Source: an uncultured Lachnospiraceae bacterium (lineage in GTDB: Bacteria > Bacillota_A > Clostridia > Lachnospirales > Lachnospiraceae). From it: 6,005 nt of DNA. The stretch covers positions 1 through 6,005 of the forward strand of contig CAJUMT010000204.1 in NCBI GenBank assembly GCA_910587495.1, read 5' to 3'. The position numbers and the translations under genes were made by a program. Each line of letters opens with the position of its first letter. Position 1 is the stretch's first letter. The notes under the pieces are model-generated. The model was not told the DNA's origin and ran no database searches. It saw only the letters and a list, made by a program, of their open reading frames with translations. Positions 1 through 4,649 of the stretch are shown here, one piece after another.

Positions 1-1205
1 AGAACATGGAAATTGTCCGCCTGGGTAAAGATCAGATTTCTTTCTATAATATTGATCAGGAGGAGATCGAAAAAGATCCGGTGGAGATTAAATGGGATGC
101 CGAGGCGGCTGAAAAGGGCGGTTACGAGCATTTTATGATGAAAGAGATCCAGGAGCAGCCTCAGGCTGTCCGGGATACGCTGAACTCTTATGTGAAGGAT
201 AAAAAGATCGACTTAAGTTCTGTAGGGCTTACAGAGGAGGAAATAAAAAATATATCCCGTCTCTATATTGTGGCCTGCGGCAGTGCTTACCATGTGGGTA
301 TGACCGCAAAATATGTAATAGAAGATCTGGTAAAAATTCCGGTGGAAGTGGATTTGGCTTCCGAATTTAGATATCGGAATCCGGTGCTTTTAGAAGATTC
401 GTTAGTGGTGATTATCAGTCAGTCCGGTGAGACGGCCGACAGTCTGGCGGCTCTTCGGGAAGCCAGGAGCAGAGGTGTGCGTGTGCTGGCCATTGTCAAT
501 GTGGTCGGTTCAAGTATTGCCCGGGAGGCGGACAATGTGTTTTATACTCTTGCGGGGCCGGAGATCGCCGTGGCTACCACAAAGGCGTACAGCACGCAGC
601 TGGTCGCCTGCTATTTATTGGCGATCCAGTTTGCGCTTGTAAGGGAAAAGATCAGCCTGCAGCATGCAGAGGGGCTGGTGGAAGAACTGGCAACTTTACC
701 GGATAAGATAGCCAAAATACTCGAAGATAAGGAAAGACTGCAATGGTTTTCCAGCAAATTTTCTAATGTGCATGACATCTTTTTTATCGGCAGAGGTATT
801 GATTATACCATCAGCATGGAAGGCAGCTTGAAGATGAAGGAGATCAGCTATGTCCATTCTGAGGCTTATGCCGCCGGGGAACTCAAACATGGTACGATCT
901 CTTTGGTGGAAGACGGCGTTTTGGTAGTCTGCGTGCTGACTCAGGATACACTGTTTGAAAAATCTCTATCTAATATGGTGGAAGTCAAGAGCCGGGGCGC
1001 ATATCTGATGGGACTTACGAATTACGGCAATTATTCCGTGGAGGATACGGCGGACTTTACTTTTTATGTACCCAGGACCGATCCGCATTTTACCACCAGC
1101 CTTGCCATCATTCCGTTGCAGCTTATGGGGTATTATGTAAGCTGCGCTAAAGGTTTGGATGTGGATAAACCAAGGAATTTGGCAAAATCCGTGACCGTGG
1201 AATAA
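1..1205 (+). CDS. glmS: Glutamine--fructose-6-phosphate aminotransferase (isomerizing), 5'-truncated by the window edge
   Basis: GlmS makes glucosamine-6-phosphate from fructose-6-phosphate and glutamine, the first step toward UDP-GlcNAc for peptidoglycan; it is cytoplasmic. About 400 residues are visible, against roughly 600 for the family, so the N-terminal glutaminase domain with its catalytic Cys lies off the left edge. The ATG at 6 is internal, since the frame stays open to base 3. Counting from that Met, the linker IKWDAEAAEKGGYEHFM (28-44) is followed by SIS domain 1 with CGSAYHVG (91-98) and the sugar-phosphate loop SQSGET (138-143). SIS domain 2 carries SLKMKEISY (274-282), AGELKHG (290-296) and the C-terminal LAKSVTVE. 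The residues equivalent to E. coli K485, E488, H504 and K603 are all present, so the isomerase half looks intact. A hairpin terminator follows the stop. Any glmS ribozyme would be upstream and cannot be judged here. Confidence 0.97.
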   Translation, partial: NMEIVRLGKDQISFYNIDQEEIEKDPVEIKWDAEAAEKGGYEHFMMKEIQEQPQAVRDTLNSYVKDKKIDLSSVGLTEEEIKNISRLYIVACGSAYHVGMTAKYVIEDLVKIPVEVDLASEFRYRNPVLLEDSLVVIISQSGETADSLAALREARSRGVRVLAIVNVVGSSIAREADNVFYTLAGPEIAVATTKAYSTQLVACYLLAIQFALVREKISLQHAEGLVEELATLPDKIAKILEDKERLQWFSSKFSNVHDIFFIGRGIDYTISMEGSLKMKEISYVHSEAYAAGELKHGTISLVEDGVLVVCVLTQDTLFEKSLSNMVEVKSRGAYLMGLTNYGNYSVEDTADFTFYVPRTDPHFTTSLAIIPLQLMGYYVSCAKGLDVDKPRNLAKSVTVE

Positions 1206-1223
1206 AAAAATTAAATTTTTATG

Positions 1224-1252
1224 TTGCATTTCAAAAAAAATTAATGTATAAT
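1224..1252 (+). promoter_or_regulatory. Candidate sigma-A promoter for the lrp-type gene, upstream of the hairpin
   Basis: TTGCAT (1224-1229) and a perfect TATAAT (1247-1252) are separated by 17 nt in an AT-rich stretch just after glmS. Transcription would start near 1259, so the RNA would cross the 1277-1316 hairpin before reaching the regulator gene. The -35 box matches consensus only in TTG, and the AT-rich background makes a chance TATAAT plausible. Confidence 0.45.
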
Positions 1253-1276
1253 TATTAAAAATTAAAAAAATTATGC

Positions 1277-1316
1277 AAAGGAGCATAAGAAAAAGAATTT
1301 CTTATGCTCCTTTTTT
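1277..1316 (+). terminator. Rho-independent terminator after glmS, possible leader attenuator of the lrp-type gene
   Basis: A perfect 16-bp stem (1277-1292 with 1298-1313) encloses a 5-nt AAGAA loop, and the 3' arm runs into six Ts (1311-1316). It lies 72 nt after the glmS stop and ends 30 nt before the preferred regulator start. Because the only good promoter seen lies upstream of it, it may also limit transcription into the regulator. The 3' arm contains the out-of-place ATG at 1304. The long dyad could alternatively serve as a protein operator. Confidence 0.85.
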
Positions 1317-1332
1317 ACTGGACACAGGAAAA

Positions 1333-1336
1333 GAGG
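1333..1336 (+). promoter_or_regulatory. Ribosome binding site that fixes the start of the Lrp/AsnC gene
   Basis: GAGG in the context AAGAGGAA lies 9 nt before the ATG at 1346. The upstream in-frame ATG at 1304 sits in the terminator 3' arm and would add 14 residues unlike the family N-terminus. This supports 1346 as the start. Confidence 0.7.
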
Positions 1337-1345
1337 AATATAAGT

Positions 1346-1795
1346 ATGGACAGTATGGACCGAAGCATCCTGCGCTGCCTGAGCGAAAATTCCAGGCAGT
1401 CCGCCACTGAGATCAGCCAGAAGGTGCATTTGTCGGTGGCAGCCGTGATTGAACGCATCCGTAAACTGGAACGAAACGGAGTAATCGTGCAGTATACCAT
1501 TATAGTGGATCAGCCCAAAGTGGGAAATGATGTGGCCGCTTTGATGGAGGTTTCCTTGGAACATCCAAAATATTATGATGTTTTTTGGGAAATGATTAAA
1601 GATAATCCCAGCATAGTGGCCTGTGATTATCTGACCGGAGACTGTGATTTTATGCTGAAAATAAGGACGCAGTCTTCAGAAACTTTAGAACAGCTCCACC
1701 GCACCATAAAAAATATTCATGGGGTAGCCGGTACAAAGACTTTTTTTGTACTGAAAGAATTAAAAAATGGACTTACTGCCTTTCCCGAGGCATAG
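1346..1795 (+). CDS. Lrp/AsnC family transcriptional regulator
   Basis: This 149-residue protein has the usual length and order of an Lrp/AsnC one-domain feast/famine regulator. The N-terminal winged helix-turn-helix begins MDSMDRSILRCLSENSR and continues with a recognition-helix region, HLSVAAVIERIRKLERNGVI, at about residues 28-47. The second half is a RAM/ligand-binding domain with the typical LTGDCDFMLKIRT segment (about 98-110), where a small amino acid usually binds at the dimer or octamer interface. The start at 1346 is chosen for its GAGG site at 9 nt and because the family normally begins with an LDxxDxxIL-like stretch. An ATG at 1304 would give 163 residues but lies in a hairpin. 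The amino-acid transporter gene begins 43 nt downstream with no terminator or clear promoter between them. A local regulator of that transporter is therefore likely (inference); the effector amino acid cannot be read from sequence. Confidence 0.93.
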   Translation: MDSMDRSILRCLSENSRQSATEISQKVHLSVAAVIERIRKLERNGVIVQYTIIVDQPKVGNDVAALMEVSLEHPKYYDVFWEMIKDNPSIVACDYLTGDCDFMLKIRTQSSETLEQLHRTIKNIHGVAGTKTFFVLKELKNGLTAFPEA

Positions 1796-1838
1796 AGATA
1801 AATAAGTCAAAATATTTTACATTGGAGGGAAAGATGTT

Positions 1839-3239
1839 ATGGAAACGATTGTAAAAAACATTGAAGTCATTAACGGGATATTGAATGATTTTATCTGGGG
1901 ACCCTATATGCTGGTCTTTTTTCTGCTGGTGGGCGCCATGTTCACCATACGGACCGGATTTTTTCAGATTACGCAGATCAAAAAATGGATGGATGTCACA
2001 TTTTTAAGCATATTTAAAAACCGCAAAGTGCTTAAAACCGATGATAAACATGCTATTTCGCAGTTCCAGTCTTTATGTACGGCGCTTGCGGCTACTATCG
2101 GTACAGGTAATATCGCCGGTGTGGCTACGGCCATCGCCCTTGGAGGCCCCGGCGCGGTATTCTGGATGTGGCTGTCTGCATTTGTGGGAATGATGACCAA
2201 TTATGCGGAAAATACACTGGGTATTAAATACCGTTATCGTAATGAAAAGGGCGAATGGATCGGCGGCGCCATGATCTACATAGAGAGAGGTCTTCACTGC
2301 AAATGGCTGGCGATTATCTTTTCTTTGTTCTGTTTCCTTGCTTCTTTTGGTATTGGAAATATGACCCAGGCCAATTCCATCGCCAGCGGATTGAAAGATT
2401 CTTTCGGCGTACCTGCAGGCGCGACGGCGGTCGTCATTATGTTTTTCGTGGCGCTGGTTATTGTGGGCGGTATCAAAAGAATCGCATCCGTAACCGAAAA
2501 GATTGTACCATTTATGGCGGTTTTCTATATTATCGGCGGACTGGTGGTTATTTTGTGCCATGCTTCCAACGTACCCGCCGCTTTTGCCATGATTTTTACA
2601 GAAGCTTTTAATTTCCGCGCAGCCGGAAGCGGCGTGTTAGGATATGGGATTATGACTGCTATGAAAAGGGGAATTTCCCGAGGCGTATTCTCCAATGAAG
2701 CCGGACTTGGTTCTTCTGTTATGGTACACTCTGCCTCTGATGTGGAAGAACCTGTGATTCAGGGTATGTGGGGCGTATTTGAAGTTTTTGCCGACACGAT
2801 TGTGGTCTGCACCATCACCTGTCTTACGATCCTTACTTCCGGTGTTTATAATATGGACGCATACCTGACAGACATTGCGGCAGGCGTGGAGGTTGTGTCC
2901 GGAACAACCCTGACGGCAAACGCTTTTGCGACAGTGATCCCGCACGGCGATAAATTCGTGGCCATCGCCATTATGATGTTCGCTTTTTCCACGATTCTTG
3001 GCTGGTCTTATTATGGCGAGCGTGCAGTGGATTATCTGTTTGGAAGCAAGGCGATTATGGCTTACAAAGTAGTCTTTGTGATTGTCATTTTCTTTGGATG
3101 CACAGGTTCTTTATCGCTGGTATGGGATATCGCCGATACGCTGAACGGTTTCATGTCCGTACCTAACCTGATTGCGGTGACCTTGCTAAGCGGCCAGGTT
3201 GTGGAGATGACAAGGAGTTATTTGTCGAAAAATAAATAA
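1839..3239 (+). CDS. AGCS family alanine/glycine:cation symporter
   Basis: This 466-residue multi-pass inner membrane protein belongs to the alanine or glycine:cation symporter family (AlsT/DagA type, usually about 440-540 aa), which imports alanine or glycine with Na+ or H+. Family landmarks are visible in order: a cytoplasmic loop with ISQFQSL (73-79), the core ATIGTGNIAGVATAI (85-99) plus GGPGAVFWMW (102-111), GGAMIYIERGL (142-152), GIKRIASVTEKIVPF (211-225), SNEAGLGSS (285-293) and WSYYGERAVDYLFG (389-402). Roughly ten to eleven hydrophobic helices fill the rest. The protein appears complete and uninterrupted. Small departures from the common consensus are GGA for GGP before MIYIE and GSSVMVHSAS in place of an Ala-rich stretch after SNEAGLG; these may affect substrate choice. 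The start at 1839 has GGAGGGA (1824-1830) 8 nt upstream, whereas the ATG at 1834 is out of frame and stops after six codons. It follows the Lrp-type gene by 43 nt, probably in one operon. Confidence 0.95.
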   Translation: METIVKNIEVINGILNDFIWGPYMLVFFLLVGAMFTIRTGFFQITQIKKWMDVTFLSIFKNRKVLKTDDKHAISQFQSLCTALAATIGTGNIAGVATAIALGGPGAVFWMWLSAFVGMMTNYAENTLGIKYRYRNEKGEWIGGAMIYIERGLHCKWLAIIFSLFCFLASFGIGNMTQANSIASGLKDSFGVPAGATAVVIMFFVALVIVGGIKRIASVTEKIVPFMAVFYIIGGLVVILCHASNVPAAFAMIFTEAFNFRAAGSGVLGYGIMTAMKRGISRGVFSNEAGLGSSVMVHSASDVEEPVIQGMWGVFEVFADTIVVCTITCLTILTSGVYNMDAYLTDIAAGVEVVSGTTLTANAFATVIPHGDKFVAIAIMMFAFSTILGWSYYGERAVDYLFGSKAIMAYKVVFVIVIFFGCTGSLSLVWDIADTLNGFMSVPNLIAVTLLSGQVVEMTRSYLSKNK

Positions 3240-3250
3240 ACGAATAAGAT
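3222..3250 (+). promoter_or_regulatory. Weak candidate promoter for the repeat array and the DUF378-type gene
   Basis: TTGTCG (3222-3227) and TAAGAT (3245-3250) are 17 nt apart, overlapping the end of the transporter gene; each box matches consensus at four of six positions. If real, the RNA would start near 3257, just before the repeat array, so the whole array would be a 5' leader. Read-through from the transporter gene is the alternative. Confidence 0.2.
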
Positions 3251-3266
3251 AAATCCCGATGGTAAC

Positions 3267-3339
3267 AATAATTCCGACAGCGAAAGCCCGAACAGCGATT
3301 TAAAAGTACCGGCGCTGGAAAGGCTGGAGCGGAATTATT
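3267..3339 (+). repeat. Palindromic repeat copy 1, short version with complete outer stem
   Basis: A 10-bp perfect outer stem, AATAATTCCG (3267-3276) with CGGAATTATT (3330-3339), encloses the family core. The core has GC-GAA (3280-3284) opposite GGA-GC (3326-3330), AGCC (3285-3288) with GGCT (3322-3325), CAGCG (3293-3297) with CGCTG (3313-3317), and AGTAC (3305-3309) on the 3' side of the loop. The C at 3330 can pair either with G3276 in the outer stem or with G3280 in the GC clamp. It lacks the long inner stem of copies 2 and 3. No T tract follows, so it is not a typical intrinsic terminator for the transporter gene. Confidence 0.75.
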
Positions 3340-3340
3340 A

Positions 3341-3439
3341 ACAGCGAAGCCCTGGACAGTGCCCAGATTGACTTTCGGAAGCGAAGCGGAGGAAAGTTAA
3401 TCTAGTACCGGGAACTGGGAAGGGCGGAGCGGAACTTAA
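3341..3439 (+). repeat. Palindromic repeat copy 2 (99 nt), first unit of a tandem pair
   Basis: It begins ACAGCGAAGCCCT and ends GCGGAACTTAA. Pairing seen: GC (3344-3345) with GC (3429-3430); GAA (3346-3348) opposite GGA (3426-3428); GCCCT (3349-3353) with AGGGC (3421-3425); CAGTGCCC (3357-3364) with GGGAACTG (3410-3417), one mismatch; and AGATTGACTTTC (3365-3376) with GAAAGTTAATCT (3392-3403), one G-T pair. The conserved AGTAC (3404-3408) stays unpaired on the 3' side. The 15-nt tip loop holds GCGAAGC, a heptamer known to form a very stable DNA mini-hairpin. Confidence 0.9.
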
Positions 3440-3540
3440 ACAGCGAAGCCCTGGACAGTGCCCAGATTGACTTTCGGAAGCGAAGCGGAGGAAAGTTAAT
3501 CTAGTACCGGGGAACTGGGAAGGGCGGAGCGGAACTATAA
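3440..3540 (+). repeat. Palindromic repeat copy 3 (101 nt), second unit of the tandem pair
   Basis: It is a head-to-tail duplicate of the preceding unit with no substitutions. The only differences are one extra G near 3507-3512 and one extra A in the closing ACTATAA. All stems and the AGTAC (3503-3507) are preserved. Its end merges directly into the ribosome binding site of the DUF378-type gene. Together with the two units upstream it occupies almost all of the 315-nt gap after the transporter gene, in which no further gene was found. Confidence 0.9.
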
Positions 3541-3549
3541 TAGGAGGGA
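3529..3549 (+). promoter_or_regulatory. Repeat end fused to the ribosome binding site of the DUF378-type gene
   Basis: GCGGAACTATAATAGGAGG (3529-3547) joins the repeat 3' end to the Shine-Dalgarno core GGAGG (3543-3547), 7 nt before the ATG at 3555. The same string, with one base changed, precedes the aminotransferase gene. The TATAAT inside it (3536-3541) is too close to the start codon to be a useful -10 box for this gene. Confidence 0.7.
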
Positions 3550-3554
3550 TTTAT

Positions 3555-3755
3555 ATGAATAAAGGATTGGATTGTCTTGCACTTACCATTGTGATCATCG
3601 GCGCCATCAACTGGGGGTTGATTGGATTTTTCAAAATTGATCTTGTGGCATGGATCTTCGGAAATCTGAATTGGGTATCCAGGGTCGTGTACGCTTTGGT
3701 CGGACTTTGCGGGTTATATTTAATTTCTTTCTACGCGCGTCTGTCGGACAGGTAG
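3555..3755 (+). CDS. DUF378 family small membrane protein (YuzA-like)
   Basis: This 66-residue protein has two predicted membrane helices, about residues 5-26 and 43-61, joined by a short loop. The helix 1 region IGAINWGLIGFFKIDLVAWIFG (15-36) followed by SRVVYALVGLCGLY (42-55) matches what I know of the DUF378/YuzA family: GA(I/L)NWGLIG, D-L-V, then SR-(I/V)-(I/V)Y-LVGL-GLY. The size is typical. The function of the family is not established, and none should be inferred from the name. The start has GGAGG at 7 nt. The gene is preceded by three tandem palindromic repeats, which would form a long folded leader if transcribed with it. After the stop, CTGTCG and CGACAG can form only a weak hairpin without a T tract, so its transcript end is unclear. 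The HD hydrolase gene downstream has its own promoter. Confidence 0.88.
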   Translation: MNKGLDCLALTIVIIGAINWGLIGFFKIDLVAWIFGNLNWVSRVVYALVGLCGLYLISFYARLSDR

Positions 3756-3785
3756 ACGACAGGGAATTTTGTCCGCAAAGGGATG

Positions 3786-3814
3786 TTGCCATTTTTGCTC
3801 GCTTATGATATACT
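3786..3814 (+). promoter_or_regulatory. Strong sigma-A promoter with extended -10 for the HD hydrolase gene
   Basis: TTGCCA (3786-3791, five of six consensus bases) and TATACT (3809-3814, five of six) have an ideal 17-nt spacer. TG at 3806-3807, one base before the -10 box, gives the extended TGnTATACT form. Transcription should start near 3821, leaving a leader of about 44 nt before the ATG at 3865. This is the best promoter in the window. Confidence 0.8.
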
Positions 3815-3850
3815 CGTACCGGTGTGGTATTTAACAGGGTAAAATTGAAT

Positions 3851-3855
3851 AGGTG
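3851..3855 (+). promoter_or_regulatory. Ribosome binding site that decides the HD hydrolase start
   Basis: AGGTG, complementary to the 3' end of 16S rRNA, lies 9 nt before the ATG at 3865. The in-frame GTG at 3853 overlaps this site and has only AGGG (3836-3839) at 13 nt, so 3865 is preferred. Confidence 0.55.
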
Positions 3856-3864
3856 TTTAGTGAA

Positions 3865-4479
3865 ATGACAATTGAGATGTCAAAAGAATTGAAAAATATG
3901 CTGTCAGGCAGCAGACTCCCTTTATATGAAAGGGCAGTTGTATTTGCGGCTGTAGCGCATGGCGGCATGACGCGCAAAGGGAACAGGATACCCTATCTGA
4001 GTCATCCCATCGAGGCTGCGGCCATCGTTGCGGAGATGACGGATGATGAAGATCTCATTGCGGCGGCAGTGCTGCACGATGTTCTGGAAGATACGCCGGT
4101 TACGTTTCAGGAGATAAAAGAGTATTTTGGGGAACGAATCGCGTATTATGTAAAAGGTGAATCCGAGGACAAGATGAGGGAATATCCGCCCGAGGACACC
4201 TGGATACAGCGCAAAAAAGAGACAATTACATTTCTTAAGGAGCGGGCAGACAGAAATTCCAGGATGCTGGCGTTGGGGGACAAACTGTCCAATCTCCGTT
4301 CGATTAAAAGGGACGAGAAGGCGGTTGGGGACCGGCTGTGGGATAGGTTTCACCAGAAGGATAAGGCGATGCATGGATGGATGTACCGTCAGACTGCGGA
4401 GGCTTTAAAAGAGCTTGCAGAGTATCCGGCGTGGAAGGAGTATGACGGTCTGGTCAGAGAAGTGTTCGAACAAGAGTAA
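3865..4479 (+). CDS. Stand-alone HD hydrolase of the SpoT/Mesh1 type (putative small alarmone hydrolase)
   Basis: This 204-residue protein is made of one HD domain. Motifs in order, numbered from the ATG at 3865: AHGGMTRKG (31-39) with H32 and R37, YLSHP (44-48) with H47, LHDVLEDT (70-77) with H71, D72, E75 and D76, and ALGDKLSNLRSI (136-147) with D139 and N143. These correspond to the metal- and nucleotide-handling residues of the hydrolase half of Rel/SpoT and of Mesh1, which remove the 3' diphosphate from (p)ppGpp. All are intact, so an active enzyme is likely. No synthetase, TGS or ACT domain is present, and the length suits a small alarmone hydrolase. The C-terminal WDRFHQKDKAMHGWMYR region (159-175) recalls other bacterial single-HD relatives. 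The true substrate could be another nucleotide. A GTG at 3853 would add four residues. It is probably monocistronic, with its own promoter (3786-3814) and terminator (4487-4519). Confidence 0.85.
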   Translation: MTIEMSKELKNMLSGSRLPLYERAVVFAAVAHGGMTRKGNRIPYLSHPIEAAAIVAEMTDDEDLIAAAVLHDVLEDTPVTFQEIKEYFGERIAYYVKGESEDKMREYPPEDTWIQRKKETITFLKERADRNSRMLALGDKLSNLRSIKRDEKAVGDRLWDRFHQKDKAMHGWMYRQTAEALKELAEYPAWKEYDGLVREVFEQE

Positions 4480-4486
4480 ATGAGGC

Positions 4487-4519
4487 AAGGGGGCTGTATG
4501 TGGCGTACAGTCCCTTTTT
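4487..4519 (+). terminator. Rho-independent terminator of the HD hydrolase gene
   Basis: A stem of GGGGCTGTA (4490-4498) with TACAGTCCC (4506-4514), containing one G-T pair, encloses a 7-nt loop. Flanking A-T pairs and a T5 tract (4515-4519) complete it. It begins 7 nt after the stop codon. Confidence 0.9.
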
Positions 4520-4520
4520 A

Positions 4521-4533
4521 TAGCGGAACTATA
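4521..4533 (+). repeat. Isolated 3' end of a palindromic repeat unit
   Basis: TAGCGGAACTATAA (running into 4534) matches the closing GCGGAACTATAA of the copy at 3440-3540 but has no matching body upstream; the terminator of the HD gene abuts it. It reproduces the unit-to-unit junction of the other array, suggesting a remnant left after loss of a neighbouring unit. Confidence 0.55.
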
Positions 4534-4634
4534 ACAGCGAAGATCCGTACGGCGCCCGGAATGATTTTTGGACGCAGGGCGGTCGAAAATTATTCCAGTA
4601 CATGGGCGCCGGAAGGATCGAAGCGGAACTTTAA
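4534..4634 (+). repeat. Palindromic repeat copy 4 (diverged) in the aminotransferase leader
   Basis: The stem sequences differ almost completely from the other copies but the layout is the same. GC (4537-4538) pairs with GC (4623-4624) around GAA (4539-4541) opposite GAA (4620-4622). Next come GATCC (4542-4546) with GGATC (4615-4619), and GGCGCCC (4551-4557) with GGGCGCC (4604-4610). A 14-bp inner stem (4558-4571 with 4583-4596) includes several G-T pairs. AGTAC (4597-4601) is again unpaired on the 3' side. The unit ends GCGGAACTTTAA and flows into the ribosome binding site of the aminotransferase gene. Confidence 0.85.
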
Positions 4635-4642
4635 TAGGAGGA
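4623..4642 (+). promoter_or_regulatory. Repeat end fused to the ribosome binding site of the aminotransferase gene
   Basis: GCGGAACTTTAATAGGAGG (4623-4641) differs at a single base from the string before the DUF378-type gene. GGAGG (4637-4641) lies 8 nt before the ATG at 4650 and fixes that start. No convincing promoter was seen between the preceding terminator and this site. Confidence 0.7.
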
Positions 4643-4649
4643 TAAAGTC

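Noticed and set aside
427..890. Overlapping open frames within glmS on both strands
   Set aside because: They have no family resemblance or ribosome binding site and sit entirely inside a well-conserved gene; they are shadows.
1304..1345. In-frame ATG at 1304 as start of the Lrp/AsnC gene
   Set aside because: It lies in the 3' arm of the terminator hairpin, has no ribosome binding site, and would add 14 residues that do not resemble the family N-terminus.
1274..1411. Possible leader peptide starting at the ATG at 1274 (about 45 codons)
   Set aside because: There is no ribosome binding site upstream, it overlaps both the hairpin and the regulator gene in another frame, and its composition suggests no regulatory codon run.
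1964..2945. Long open frames on the minus strand and in another + frame inside the symporter gene
   Set aside because: The predicted proteins are rich in Cys, His and Arg as expected from wrong-frame reading of a membrane protein gene, and show no recognisable domain.
3267..3345. Copy 1 of the repeat as an intrinsic terminator of the symporter gene
   Set aside because: The outer stem is perfect, but no T tract follows the 3' arm.
3267..3540. CRISPR array or integron attC cassette sites
   Set aside because: There are no short identical repeats with unique spacers and no cas genes. The palindromes have two-sided structure, but the ends lack the GTTRRRY/RYYYAAC pair of attC sites and no integrase is seen.
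3536..3541. TATAAT as a -10 promoter box for the DUF378-type gene
   Set aside because: Transcription would start near 3548, removing the GGAGG ribosome binding site; the string is better explained as the repeat end, and the equivalent at 4631 reads TTTAAT.
4568..4596. Promoter inside repeat copy 4 (TTGGAC-17-TATTCC)
   Set aside because: The -10 match is poor and both boxes are explained by the two arms of the inner stem.
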